64,000 nucleotides of DNA from Hofstenia miamia (taxonomy: Eukaryota; Xenacoelomorpha; Acoela), in contig SCFE01000098.1 of the NCBI GenBank assembly GCA_004352715.1, positions 1,443,473 through 1,507,472 of the forward strand, given 5' to 3'. Made by a program: the position numbers and the translations under genes. This document shows positions 1-12,300 of this stretch, piece by piece. Within the stretch, counting starts at the first letter, position 1. The number at the start of each line of letters is the position of its first letter. A model generated the notes under the pieces. The model did not search any database. It had not been told where the DNA came from and saw nothing but the letters and a program-made list of their open reading frames with translations.

Positions 1-1689
1 AATTTTGAATTTTAGGATTTAGAAATTTATATAACTAAAAAATATTACTAAATAAAGCATTTGTGTTCACTCTAAGCTGTGTATTAAGGAGCAAACTAAA
101 AGCTACATTAAGTGAATTCACTAAAAAGAATTTTTCTTTCATAGGAATGAAGTTAAAGAAACTTTAATCTAAAGAAATTTTATAGTAAATCCAAAATATT
201 TATAAAAATGTATCCATTTTAATACAGACTCGAGAATAAAATTAAGAAAATTAGTAGAAAACAAGAATATTTCAATGATGCCCATTGCATTAATTTAGGA
301 GAATTACTTTGTCAACTTCATGTACCGTAGTATCTGAAGAAGAAAATATTGTATTATTTAATTAATAATGAAAATTTTCATACATATTTTTGAAATTAAC
401 AAATCGTTATCCACATAACTAAATAAAATCTTACATAGTTACTGAAGACCATAATTTATAAATTAATATCATAAAGAAATCAGAAGCACTGGAACTACAT
501 TTCCTATAGAATGATAATATAACATCTGAAATTACCGTTGGTTATGATTCAGAAGTAAACTTCTTAGTACCATACTTAATGCACTTCCAAAACTTGAAGC
601 TACATTAAGAATAAATGGGTATTTTCTGAAGGCTTAAAACATAAACGTTTTTAGAAAATAACAAATTCAATTTGGGCAGTCATTGTCTGTTCCTTTCCAA
701 ATTATTGTTTCAAAATGTTACATTCAAAAAATTCTCCTAGTGATCTAGATTCTAGCTAATAGACTTTAACCACCAAAAGAAACAACCGATATTATATTTT
801 CAATGAATTTTAATTTATCAAACAACTACTTCAAAATACTTCAAAGGCTAAACACTTAAGCATATTAAAAGAGCAGTAATGGGAGGTGGCAATCTGCTAT
901 TCGCCCTTACGTCACCTTAGCAATATGTTGTCTAGAAGAATTTAGATTATATTTCCAAATGATTTAAATATCACAAGTTTGATCATATTTTGAATCAAAA
1001 ACATTGGCTAGAACATTAAAATGTACAATGAAACACACTAATAAACTATAAATTCCAGGCTCAGTTATACATTAACAAAATTAGAAGTAGGAATTGATAT
1101 CCTGTGTAAAAATACTAATAGACACAGCTGTTTCCGTTTGTTTTTCAGTTCACCCCGAACATGTAAACATAAATATTTCATGTTGGCAACAAGAATAAAC
1201 ATAACCACATCAACTAAGAAAAAATTCAATATAGGATGAATATCCTAAGGGAGTACATTATGCAATTTCAATATCTAAAAGACTTAACATAAAAGCAAAT
1301 TTGAAAAATAATAACTCAAGAATCGCTAGGTGAAATTTCTGACAAAAAACATGGGTTTTTGGGTCAGAAATGAACAGCGCCGGAAGTTTAGTCCCAAGCC
1401 CTGCTCACGAAACTTTGTGCCCGACTAATTTCGGTAAGGATCATTAAAATTCTGGCCCACGTAACACCATTTTATGAACCTTGCAATGAAAATTTGTTTA
1501 ATTTTTGGGTTTGCAAAGCCAAAGTTTGACATGGGGGAAACTTAATATTAAATATACTCACTGAATTAGAAAAAACTTTATTTGAGTTTTAGAAGAGCAT
1601 ATGATACTGATGTATAATTTCAAAATGTAAATTTCATCTATCAAACATTGCCTCTTCCTTAGCGGATCCTCTTTTTTCTTTATTAGATC
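1..1689. other. No gene seen; AT-rich sequence
   Basis: No open frame of useful length and no recognisable RNA gene. A slightly GC-richer patch near 1370-1480 stands out by eye, but I could not link it to a known feature. The right edge passes into the LINE fragment that begins near 1690. Confidence 0.5.
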
Positions 1690-3245
1690 AATTATTTTAA
1701 CAGCAACTTATACTGCATCTTGGAAAGTTGCAGTTGTCATTCCAATTTATAAATCTGGTAAGAATTTGCCAAAACATTTATGTTCTTATTGACCAATTTA
1801 TAATCTCTCTCATCTCTCTTTAATTTTTGAAAAAATGATCTTCAAAGCCATTTACCCTATCTTTCGCAAACGTTTGTCACCATTTCAATTTGGATTTATG
1901 TCAGGTAAGTCTATTGTTACTTCCATTATAAAATTTCTTGATTTTGCTTTTCAAAACGTTGATAAAAATATCAGTTTCCCATCCATTTATCTAGATTTTA
2001 TCAAAGCCTTCGATAAAGTGTCGCACTCCTTATTTATTTCCAAAATAGCAATATCGGTATTGATTCTGGTTTTGTTAATCTTATTTCTAGTTATCTTTCT
2101 AATCGATCTCAAGTAGTTCGCATTGGCTCTCAAACCTCTTCTGAATTTCCTATCTCTTGTGGTGTCCTCCAAGGCTCAATTCTTGGACTCTTCTTTTTCT
2201 AATATTCATTTCTCAAAAATTCTATTTGTACGCTATATGCTGATGATATTTCGAATTTTTGTGCAAACTTGAATGACCTTCAAACTTATTTTGACAATGC
2301 ACTACAATGGTCTATTGATAATCACATTTCTTTCACTACGTCAAAATGTGAAGGTCTTTTTTTTGCTCTACAGGTAATGTTAGACTTCCTATTATTATCT
2401 ACCTTTCAAATTCCTTTTAAACGTAAAGTAACTGACTTAGGAATAGTTATTTCTAATAATTTATTCTGGAAATCGCATATTTCTTAAAAAATTAAAAAGT
2501 TCTCTTTGTTTCATCTGAAATCTGTAATACCCAAGTCTACTCACTATTCAAACAAATGCTTGTCATCCCTAAGCTATGCTTCACATTGCTAGCATTTGGA
2601 TTCTTCTTCTGCCTTAAAAATTTACGGTATACTGCATAGTTCTATTCGTTAGGTCTACCCTTAAAATTCCTCATTTGAAATTCTTCCCTTTCAAGACAAG
2701 CTTTTTCCATTAAATCTTTACCTAAAATATCTTGATCTTATTTTTCTTAACAAATTACTTACTGGACGCCATGACTTTGATGTTAATGAATTTCTCTCAC
2801 TTTCCTCAAGCACAATTAATTCTCGTTCATCTAAATAGCTATCTTTTAAACCTCCTTTAATTCATAAATTAAAATCATCCCATAACTACTTTTTTCGTAT
2901 TATTCCCCTAGCTAATTTCATATTTCAAAATCTAGATATTGATCCTTGGTTAAATCCTTCTAAATTTATATCAAATATCCTAACTTTTCTTATAACTCTT
3001 TGCTTTCTCCTGGAATCTTATGTAAATGTAATCTCTTTCCATTCTGCAATTGTCACAAAAACCTCACTTCCTCTAGTATTCTCATTATTTTGTTTAGTTT
3101 TGTTTTTGTATTGCTATACCCTTTAAAGGTAAAATCCATTATATCTATATATAAATATATATGTTTTACACTAGCAATACACAATTTGTTTACATATTTT
3201 CCATCCATTTTTGCATTATTTTATTCAAAATTTGAATAAATCCGA
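1690..3245 (+). mobile_element. Degenerate non-LTR retrotransposon (reverse transcriptase part)
   Basis: The plus strand encodes a broken non-LTR reverse transcriptase. In order, it has WKVAVVIPIYKSGK (about 1717-1758), FEKMIF and FQFGFMSGKS (1830-1910), YLDFIKAFDKVSH (about 1987-2025), CGVLQGS (about 2159-2180), the catalytic YADD (about 2237-2248), and a C-terminal part with FRIIPLANFIF (about 2895-2930). Several frameshifts (near 2045 and 2200) and stops (for example in CSY*PIYN near 1790) show that it is dead. An AATAAA at about 3235 followed by a TAAGATAAG tract may mark the 3' end. The clade (Jockey/CR1-like) is not resolved. No endonuclease domain is visible, so the copy is 5'-truncated. 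Confidence 0.8.
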
Positions 3246-3429
3246 TTCCACTTTGTAATATAAGATAAGGCATGTATCAGTGGACTATGTTATATATTTA
3301 AGTGTCATATCAATAGCATACCACCTGCAATTCAGTATGTCCATTTTTAATTTATATTATCCCGTGCGTTTCTGCTTCTTTTATGTGTTTTATGTGCATT
3401 GATCCAATACCTGCTTGACTTTAATTGAT

Positions 3430-4036
3430 ATTGTCCTTTTTCTAATTATATGATTTAGTGTATTTTCAAAATTTAAATATCAATCAAAAATAAATCCAAG
3501 GTATTTAAGGCTCTCAACTTGTTTTATATGAACACCGATAAAATCAACCCTGTATTGCAAGGTATCAGTAGATGCAGAATTTGACTTAACATTCCAAAAT
3601 TGAGTTTTTTAAGTATTCTATCTTAGTCTTTAAGAAGCAAAATAATTAGTGAGAGAAGTAAATTTTTTTTCAAGAGTTTGAATGGCTTTTTTGGGACATT
3701 TATTATTATAAAATAATATTGTATCATCTGAATATTGTATGACATCACACGTTGGTAAATTGTACAACAAAAATCATTTATGTAAATATTAAATAGTGAG
3801 GATCCCAAAATTGTTCTCTATGGTAATCCATTTTTAGTAGAAATTTAATCTGAAAAAGATTCATTAAGTTTAACTCGTTGTATACGATTATACAAATAAC
3901 ATGAAATGAGACCTATACTGTCATTAGAAAAAACCTAGAAATATATGTTTTTGTGGTAATATACTATGATCATTCGAATCGAATTCTTTCGGGAAATCTA
4001 AGCAAGCAGCTGCTGAGTTTTCATTATCCTCTATCG
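3430..4036 (-). mobile_element. Degenerate non-LTR retrotransposon fragment, reading into a gap
   Basis: On the minus strand, the sequence next to the gap encodes CLDFPKEFDSNDHSIL, matching the palm motif before the catalytic core of non-LTR reverse transcriptases (LDFSKAFDSxDHxxL in the family). Farther along come GSSLFNIYINDF (about 3770-3808) and a damaged QYADD-like region where the frame breaks. The 3' boundary is unclear; a TCTTAT-type tract near 3255-3262 could belong to this copy or to the neighbouring plus-strand LINE. The 5' part is lost in the run of N. Identification as a LINE fragment is firm; the family is not. Confidence 0.7.
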
Positions 4037-5036
4037 NNNNNNNNNNNNNNNNNNNNNNNNNNNNNNNNNNNNNNNNNNNNNNNNNNNNNNNNNNNNNNNN
4101 NNNNNNNNNNNNNNNNNNNNNNNNNNNNNNNNNNNNNNNNNNNNNNNNNNNNNNNNNNNNNNNNNNNNNNNNNNNNNNNNNNNNNNNNNNNNNNNNNNNN
4201 NNNNNNNNNNNNNNNNNNNNNNNNNNNNNNNNNNNNNNNNNNNNNNNNNNNNNNNNNNNNNNNNNNNNNNNNNNNNNNNNNNNNNNNNNNNNNNNNNNNN
4301 NNNNNNNNNNNNNNNNNNNNNNNNNNNNNNNNNNNNNNNNNNNNNNNNNNNNNNNNNNNNNNNNNNNNNNNNNNNNNNNNNNNNNNNNNNNNNNNNNNNN
4401 NNNNNNNNNNNNNNNNNNNNNNNNNNNNNNNNNNNNNNNNNNNNNNNNNNNNNNNNNNNNNNNNNNNNNNNNNNNNNNNNNNNNNNNNNNNNNNNNNNNN
4501 NNNNNNNNNNNNNNNNNNNNNNNNNNNNNNNNNNNNNNNNNNNNNNNNNNNNNNNNNNNNNNNNNNNNNNNNNNNNNNNNNNNNNNNNNNNNNNNNNNNN
4601 NNNNNNNNNNNNNNNNNNNNNNNNNNNNNNNNNNNNNNNNNNNNNNNNNNNNNNNNNNNNNNNNNNNNNNNNNNNNNNNNNNNNNNNNNNNNNNNNNNNN
4701 NNNNNNNNNNNNNNNNNNNNNNNNNNNNNNNNNNNNNNNNNNNNNNNNNNNNNNNNNNNNNNNNNNNNNNNNNNNNNNNNNNNNNNNNNNNNNNNNNNNN
4801 NNNNNNNNNNNNNNNNNNNNNNNNNNNNNNNNNNNNNNNNNNNNNNNNNNNNNNNNNNNNNNNNNNNNNNNNNNNNNNNNNNNNNNNNNNNNNNNNNNNN
4901 NNNNNNNNNNNNNNNNNNNNNNNNNNNNNNNNNNNNNNNNNNNNNNNNNNNNNNNNNNNNNNNNNNNNNNNNNNNNNNNNNNNNNNNNNNNNNNNNNNNN
5001 NNNNNNNNNNNNNNNNNNNNNNNNNNNNNNNNNNNN
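4037..5036. other. Assembly gap (exactly 1000 N)
   Basis: Exactly 1000 N, which suggests a fixed placeholder length. The right edge is a (TA)n tract. Open frames that seem to cross it are artefacts. Confidence 0.95.
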
Positions 5037-5058
5037 ATATATATATATATATATATAT
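5037..5058. repeat. (TA)n microsatellite
   Basis: Eleven TA units directly after the gap and directly before the first terminal motif of the recombinase element. Confidence 0.95.
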
Positions 5059-7374
5059 CCTAGTCTGTACGCAAAAAAAATCATTTTTCCCATTTTGTAA
5101 ATTTTAGCAATATTTTCCCACTGTACACCGAAATATATTCTTCCCATTGTGTACACATATTAAAATTATTTTCCCATTGTGTATGCAAAAATTAATATTT
5201 GAAAAAATATTCAATTCAAACCACAAATACAACGAAAAAAACAGTAAAAAGTTATTTGGATGCAGCAATTAGAGCACTGCGGACCTTTTGTACAATTTTT
5301 AAAATTTCGCAGAATGTTCTTGATGAGACCTTTCGTGATTTTTGTATCTAAATCCAGTTCTTTGAAGTACTTTAGCAATTCTTTCTCATTCTCAGTCCAG
5401 CATGTTGATCTAAATGTTTCTAAGGACAGCAAATACTTTTTCTTTATTTTGTTCTATGTTAGAATCTGTTTCTATCTCATTTTCGTTCACGTTTGTGCTT
5501 GAAAGGATTCTATCATAGATTTCAGTGAGATCACTAATAGAAGTTTGGAGGTATTCATTTCGAGCAGTTTCTAAACTCTGACACGTTTGAGTTAAGTGGG
5601 CTTTCTTTGTTTGTTCAGGTATATTTTTGTCAAGATTCTTTTTTCCCAGAATTTGCAAACCGATGTTGCATCAAAGCATAATGAATCAAACTGAGGAAAG
5701 AATTTTTGAATCATTTTTTAATTTGATTTGACATAGTGGTACAAATGCGGTTGTTCTTATTCCCAAATAATAGGTGACATTTAGTTTCAAAATTAGCTTC
5801 AAAAGAATTTTTAAGTAACCGCAAATATTTGATTTGCTGAGATGTAGCAACAATTTTCACTGGGTACTTATACCCAGTTTTGTGATCTGTTTTAAGGACA
5901 GCTTAACCACTTTTAAGTTGTTTATAATCAGAAATCGTCAATGATAATATGGATGACGGTCTGCAATTAAGACGGGATTGCAAATCAAAAAATATTAATG
6001 GTTGAAGCATGGCACGATCAATGTTGACTCCTTCTGCTAAAGCCTGATCCAAAATTTTTTTACTTCCTTCATTTACAGATACCATTTGCTCTATATCAGG
6101 TACCTTTGAGAATTTAAATCTTTATTAATTAACTTTTCGCGAGCAGCAGAGCGCTTATAATCATCTCTAACTTCTTTAATAATAGATTTGGCAGTTTCAC
6201 TGTAAATTTTTGACTGTGAATTAATGTTTAGGTCATCTACGAAATTACTTAAAATAGCTAGACAATTTATGACGGATGAATTCATTAGATTATGTGTATT
6301 TTTATGTTCTTCCACAACAGAATGCAATTTCGATGTAAAACGAAAATAAGATGTTTCTTTAATTGATTTAGCTAAAAATCTGCGAATTGTAGTGCTCAAC
6401 TTTTGCTCAACAGGCTGATTACAAGCTCCACGCCTTTTAAGCTTTTTTCTTCGATCAATATCAAATTTTTTTACATCACTAACATAATTTTTGGTATGCT
6501 ACTTGCAAAAAGCTCTTTTCTGAAAATGCTAGGTATTGACGATATATTGAAGTCATTCATTCTCTTAATTTTATTAAAATCACAAACTCCACTCTTGTGT
6601 CTTCTTGAATTTGTAAAAAGCCTCTGGTAATCTCCACAATGAAAAACTTTCTATAAATATCTTGTTCTATAGAAGTCCTTCAAAAACGTCCGGCAAGAAT
6701 TTGAAAGATTGTTGTTTATATGAGATGTGATGTCGCAGATCTTTATAATTTTCATTACAGATAATGCATTCTCTGATTTTATCAAATTGTACGGTTCGCT
6801 GTTTCTTAATTTTTTTTTCATGGGAATTTTGTTAACGTGCTTGACACTGAGTTTGCTAAGCCGAGCTTCGTTACTCAGATTTCTTAATTTTGTGACTTTA
6901 ATTTTAAGTGTTTTTCTTCTTAGATTTCTTAGTCTTGAATGTTGTTCTCTAAGTTTCTCTCGCATTGATTTGTTCTTAGGTTTCTAAACTGGCAATGAAA
7001 AATAGCTAAGTATAAAATTTTTTTACATTGTTTGAATCGGAATCTTCATATTCTCCAACTAATTCCATAAATTCTTCATCGTTTGACCATTCAGAGGTGG
7101 ACATAACTGAAACATGTAGAGTGGTAAGAATATATATTTTTCGGTACACAATGGGAATTTTAAAAAATTGTCTTTTTTAATAACTTGAAAAAAAAATTTT
7201 CAAAATATGATTAAAAAACTTCTATTATCATGCTAGTATTATTCTAAAAAAATGCAGACTAAAAATCTTGTAGATCAAAAATGAAATTGGATTCCCAGTC
7301 TGTACTATGAAAATCGGAAACCCTTTCCCAGTCTGTACGCCTTTTTTGTAACTCTGGTAGTACAGACTGGGAAG
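5059..7374. mobile_element. Crypton-like (tyrosine recombinase) element, degenerate
   Basis: The element is defined by a broken recombinase gene and by short repeats at both ends. Left repeats: CCTAGTCTGTACGC (5059), a weaker CCCATTTTGTAA (5090), then CCCACTGTACAC (5118), CCCATTGTGTACAC (5144) and CCCATTGTGTATGC (5173). Right repeats: GTACACAATGGGA (7144, inverted), CCCAGTCTGTAC (7292 and 7328) and GTACAGACTGGGA (7360, inverted). Both outer edges abut (TA)n tracts. Such repeats look like recombinase binding sites, but that is inference. Assignment to Cryptons rests on the recombinase fold alone; a target duplication cannot be tested because both flanks are microsatellite and gap. Confidence 0.5.
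5211..7104 (-). pseudogene. Tyrosine recombinase-like gene, broken
   Basis: The gene reads right to left. It starts at an ATG at 7104 with a short acidic exon (7027-7104). A likely 43-nt intron (GT at 7026, AG before 6983, phase 0) leads to a Lys/Arg-rich region (6651-6983), then a helical region (6091-6399) and the recombinase core. Core matches are NCRPSSILSLTISDY (first catalytic Arg box, near 5910-5990), DHKTGYKYPV (beta-hairpin Lys, near 5850), LLFGNKN, and TARNEYLQT (box with the nucleophile Tyr, near 5555). A stop follows SDYKQLKSG at 5903, and frames shift near 5660 and 6400. It would act as a DNA strand-exchange enzyme if intact. The C-terminal tail has a Cys-rich segment (CTKGPQCSNCC). 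Confidence 0.55.
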
Positions 7375-7375
7375 A

Positions 7376-7415
<40 letters not shown>

Positions 7416-7715
7416 NNNNNNNNNNNNNNNNNNNNNNNNNNNNNNNNNNNNNNNNNNNNNNNNNNNNNNNNNNNNNNNNNNNNNNNNNNNNNNNNNNNNN
7501 NNNNNNNNNNNNNNNNNNNNNNNNNNNNNNNNNNNNNNNNNNNNNNNNNNNNNNNNNNNNNNNNNNNNNNNNNNNNNNNNNNNNNNNNNNNNNNNNNNNN
7601 NNNNNNNNNNNNNNNNNNNNNNNNNNNNNNNNNNNNNNNNNNNNNNNNNNNNNNNNNNNNNNNNNNNNNNNNNNNNNNNNNNNNNNNNNNNNNNNNNNNN
7701 NNNNNNNNNNNNNNN

Positions 7716-7749
<34 letters not shown>
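7375..7749. repeat. (TA)n microsatellite split by a 300-N gap
   Basis: TA-rich tract at 7375-7415, N at 7416-7715, TA tract at 7716-7749. The assembly break falls inside the microsatellite. Confidence 0.95.
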
Positions 7750-7753
<4 letters not shown>

Positions 7754-9117
7754 TTGTGACGATTCGCACACTTAAATATTTATATATGGTGATCTTTACA
7801 AAACCCTAAACATAATGCTCACATTATAAAAGGTATGCTTTTTGTTCTATTGAATTTTACATTTAACCATCTACATTCATGATGAATTTTTCACCCAAGC
7901 AGCAGTTTTAATCGAAATTATTATTTCAACACAATTATTTCAAATAGATTATATATTATTTTAATAACTTTTCCTAAGCTTGTATGAAAATATAGTTTTA
8001 AGCAATGAAAATATCAAAACCTTTTTGAAGAAAGTATTTTTCAACAGCACTACGCAGGAAATTACATCTTATGTCGTCTTTAATTAACCTAAGCATCATT
8101 TTTACTGCAGAGAAAAAACCTTCACCATTAGCTACCGCAATGTGCGTTTTTTACGCAACAGTGTCGATTTTTATCTTCGTATGAAAAGATTGAATTGTTT
8201 TTTAGGGATGTAGATAATCCTTAGAAAAGCTTAAAGACAATGTCTTCGGTATTTTGTCATTTCGTTCAATTTTATTTGGGTAGTATCAAATTTTTCATGA
8301 AATATATAAAATATTTAGCATGGGAAATCTATTACTTTTCTTTTAGAAACAGTTTTTGAGAAATACTTATAGATTTTAAATCTTAAAACAAAGTACCTCA
8401 TCTGTGTAACTTTTATTTCGCAATTGTGTATTGGTATTAAATTTTCTGGATAACTAATTTAATGTAATGATTGAGAAGTATATCCTACCACAGGCAGTAG
8501 TGCGGACTATTATTTAGCTTTCTATAACAAAGATTTACACAACATAATGAATTATTTTTAATAAATTTTGTACATTTAATTCTCATTGACAATTTACTTA
8601 GGAATCATCGTTATTAGCAACTAGAGCCAGAATACACCGAGGATCAAACCAAGCCATTGGGTTAAATGGTCCTCAATGGTCGGGTCGTATTGCCTATTAA
8701 TTTTTATTCAACGTAAAATCGTTTTCATAAAAGATTTTACTTGCAAATGGAAAAAAAACTCTGGGAGGGTAAAAAGACAGCTAGCGGCCAGGTTGGTTCA
8801 CTAATCCAATAGGAGCTGCGACCAATGAGGAAATTGACCTACATACAAACCTATTAAAAATTTTAAATATATTAAAAGACATTCCAAGTCGTAATCTTCC
8901 TATCAATATTTAATTAGAAATTATAAATTTTGGAATCTCACAAATTTGCACTACCGCCCTTATTTGAAAAACTTTCGAGATATCCGATCTAAAAATTTTT
9001 AACATAGATACAATTTGTAAATAGCTCATAGCTCTTATTTGCGTATTTTTCTTTAGTATTAAGATAGCATTGTATAATTTAGGTAATTCAAATATGCTAT
9101 TTATTTTGATAATTTAG
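7750..9117. other. Upstream or intronic sequence of the host gene; no firm feature
   Basis: No firm gene. Two CCAAT boxes lie 11 bp apart near 8811-8831 (CCAATAGGAGCTGCGACCAAT), but a splice acceptor rather than a start follows at 9117, so I do not call a promoter. A short open stretch at 8602-8700 is listed separately. Confidence 0.4.
8602..8700 (+). other. Possible short exon ending in a stop
   Basis: After an acceptor-like TTTACTTAG, a frame stays open for 32 codons to a TAA and is less AT-rich than its surroundings (contains RARIHRGSNQAIG). No GT donor keeps the phase 0 used by the next exons, so it could only be an alternative 3' end or a chance frame. Confidence 0.2.
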
Positions 9118-9357
9118 GTGCTAAGTTTGCTCAGTGGCACGAAAAAGTCTGAAGGTACTCAGGGCGGGCGTGGAGGACCTGGCAGAGGTCGTGGTAGGGG
9201 CAGAGGTTCCACTACTAAGGGATACTATGAAATGATGGAAGCCCAATTAGCAGCTGTAGAAAGAAATAAGCCATATGAAAGACCCAGGGGAAAGGCTAAA
9301 CTGCGAACATCATCCGGACGACTATCAAAATTACCGGCCACGTTTTATGATTACAAG
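9118..9357 (+). CDS. Host gene exon (RG-rich)
   Basis: Acceptor TAATTTAG before 9118 and donor AAG|GTTGGT at 9358; 80 codons, phase 0 at both ends. Encodes a Gly/Arg repeat and a charged segment ending in TFYDYK. Codon choice and GC content rise clearly against the flanks. Confidence 0.75.
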
Positions 9358-12300
9358 GTTGGTTTCACTATATTTATATTTTATGTTTTTCCAAAATCAT
9401 TTCATGCAAATAATATTGTTTATTCTATTTCTTTTTTCTCAATAACAGGCATTAATGATTCAGGTCTCAATTATTATTAACTTTTTAATTAATACCATTG
9501 GTTTCATTGTATCTTTGAAAGAGAATTTCCAAATTCTTAGATCATCTCCTCTATCTCATGGGAAAATCTAACTACTGAAAATGCTAAATTTGAGAAAAAT
9601 AGCAACAAACATGTGAAATCTCACTGGAAGCTTATGGTATGAAACTAATATAGAGTTTTTCTATCTATTTGGAAATTTTTGCAATCTAAATTGAAATTTT
9701 TGCAATCTAAAATATTTTTTGCAATCTAAATTGAAATTTTTGCAATCTAAATTATTTATTCAAAGTAAAAGGATTAAAAAATCAAAGAAAGTCAAATGTT
9801 ATTAATATTTAAAGAATAAAAATGTTTACTCAAAAATTTCTTCTCTGTTTCTCGACCTTGGTATGTACCTCTTCATTTTACGATATAAATTTTTGCATGT
9901 TTCTGGTGTTATCACTGTAAAAGATGTGTTAATAGTTGATAGTAATTCATTTTCATTGTTGCATCCTGCGCTCACAACCATTCCTTTCCAACACACAAAG
10001 ACATTTTCAATTGGATTTAAAAATGGGGAATACGGTGGTAAATATACCAGCTTAATTTCTTCTGCTTCAGTGATGCTAGTTAATCCCGTATAGTGGTGAA
10101 TACGAGTATTGTCCAGAATGAATACAGGATTAATAATTCCTCTTTCTAAACAGACATTTTTTAGTTCAACTAAACTTTCTTTAAACGATTCTCCATTAAA
10201 CGCAGACATACGAACTGTATGGTTCAAAACTCCACATTTTGTCATCGCGGCCAGTACAGATATGTTCCTCGTTCTAGTAGCTGGTGTTCTAATTCTTGCA
10301 GGAGTTCCCCTTAAAGATCGCGCTCTTTTAGAGCGAGTAGATAGTTGAAATCCAACCTCATCTAAAAAAACAATATTTTCTGCTGGATACTCTTGTTCCA
10401 GCCTTTCAAATATAATATGCGTATTCTTCACGCAAATTTATAGTTCGGGGAGAATTTCTCCTATCGGGAACTATGGTTGCCTTTTTTAAAGTGTAGTGAA
10501 AGCTTCTCAACACTCTGTCTATAGTTGATATAGAAACAACCAAACCAAACTCACTCTCTACACGGTCACGTAAAACTTTTAGACGAACTGCAGCATCTTC
10601 ATCAACCCAAGCCCTAATCTGATCTTTTTGCTCTGATGTTAGCTTAGATCTATAGTCGCCTCCTTTGGGCAAGGGTTTTATGCAGCCTCTAGTATCACTA
10701 TTTTTTATTATAGCTCTTACTGTCGTCTCTTTAACTCCGTAAAGCATAGAAAGCTCATATACGGATTTTGTATCTGCATTTTTAAATATTAAGTCTCTTG
10801 TTTCAAGTGACACAATTTTATAACCTCTCTTTTGCTGGAGATTTGAAGTGGTTTCCGACGGGTCTTGGGGGATATAAGAAGACTGTGTGATTGTGTCAAC
10901 AATATATCCAGTCATATCTTCCCCGTCCTGCAAATTATTGGTTTCTCTCAATGAATCTGTTTCAACTTGATCGTTTATGTCTCGTGAAATTCGGTTGTCT
11001 GACATATTAGTAACGTCTGTAACGGCAAAAATGACACTGTGTTTAAGCCTTGATAAAAGCGCGGTAAATCTAAACAACGATTTTGTGTAATAAGTGTGTT
11101 GTACGTTATTTATTCAAAGTTCAGTTTAACAAGTTATAACCTGCTTATTTTTAAGTAATTTCAGTGTCATTTTTGCCGTTACAGATGTTATTAAAAAATA
11201 TATATTTGAAATGATTCTTTTAACTAACTAAAAAAAGTCAAAATAAGTTAAAAAATTTTTAATTTAGATTGCAATAATTTNGAAATGATTCTTTTAACTA
11301 ACTAAAAAAAGTTAAAATAAGTTAAAAAAAATTTAATTTAGATTGCAATAATTTTAATTTAGTTTTCAAAAATTTCAATTTAGATTGCAAAAAAATATTT
11401 TAAATTGCAAAAATTTCAAAATAGATAGAAAAACTCTATAATTAGAAAGAAAAAATTATTCCTAAGTTGGACAAAATGGAAATTTTTTATTTTAAAATAT
11501 TTATTAGAATCAAAAACTTAATACTTGTTACGTCCACTTTGGTCTTGATAACGTCATGCTATCTTATTTATTATATTTTACATACTTTTCAGCTGGCTGT
11601 TTTTTCTAGTTTGTAACTGTTTACAGAGACTATTTTAATGAAAATGTTGTCCGAACTAAAATATATTTAAATGTGTTCAACTTTTGACTTTGATGGAATC
11701 ACTCCTCCTGTCATTCAAAATATATTTGCAACTTAGTAAATTGATGCCAGATAATCTATCAAGAATCTGTAATGTGATAAAAAGATGATAGAGGTGAACA
11801 AAATAATTTTTTCGATAAGAGCAATTGATCAAAATCGATAGTCGGAGTTCATCATCTTAACATCAAAATATTATCCAGCATAGTTAACATTTGACGATGT
11901 AAATGTAGTAACTCTAATACATTTCTAGATGTTTGTAGTCCTTAATAAAGGCGTCTTAGCAGCTATTTTTGCAGCCGCCTGTTTGTGGTCACACTGGAAA
12001 CGTATTCCAACTCTGATCTATAACTATTTTTTCTTAATGATCTGTATGTATCTTCCTTTATTTCTAGTACTTCAAGTCGGGGGCTGCTGAGCCTGATCGT
12101 TGTCAAATGTTGTTTTCTGCCTATTGCTTTTTGTATTTTGTAAGTGATGGGAAAATAGAATCCAAAGCATATTTTATCACATTTGGAAATACTTCATTTC
12201 CTGTCCCATTTGTCTCAAAGATCACCCTGTGTCACAAATTGATTTAATGATCCCTTTCACTTAGGGAGGTTTGATAGTAGTAATTAGATGGCAGCACCAA

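Larger units (their letters stand above)
9651..11438 (-). mobile_element. Tc1/mariner-type DD34E element, copy 1
   Basis: Terminal inverted repeats start TAGAGTTTTTCTATCTATTT on the left and match the reverse complement of the right end, with TA duplicated at 9649-9650 and 11439-11440. Subterminal TTTGCAATCTAAA-type repeats occur several times at each end. The element lies in the intron after 9357 of the host gene, in opposite orientation. A second, shorter copy is at 50058-51628. A lone N at 11281 with a repeated stretch of about 75 bp around it inflates the apparent length of 1788 bp. Confidence 0.92.

Noticed and set aside
3924-5156. Long frames on both strands across N runs (also near 7259-7775, 29315-30527, 48656-49942, 51979-53167 and 53994-55136)
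   Set aside because: They are open only because N cannot encode a stop; the real sequence at their edges is short or microsatellite.
9826-10348. Plus-strand frames inside the Tc1/mariner element (76 and 79 codons; same in the second copy)
   Set aside because: Shadows of the minus-strand transposase.
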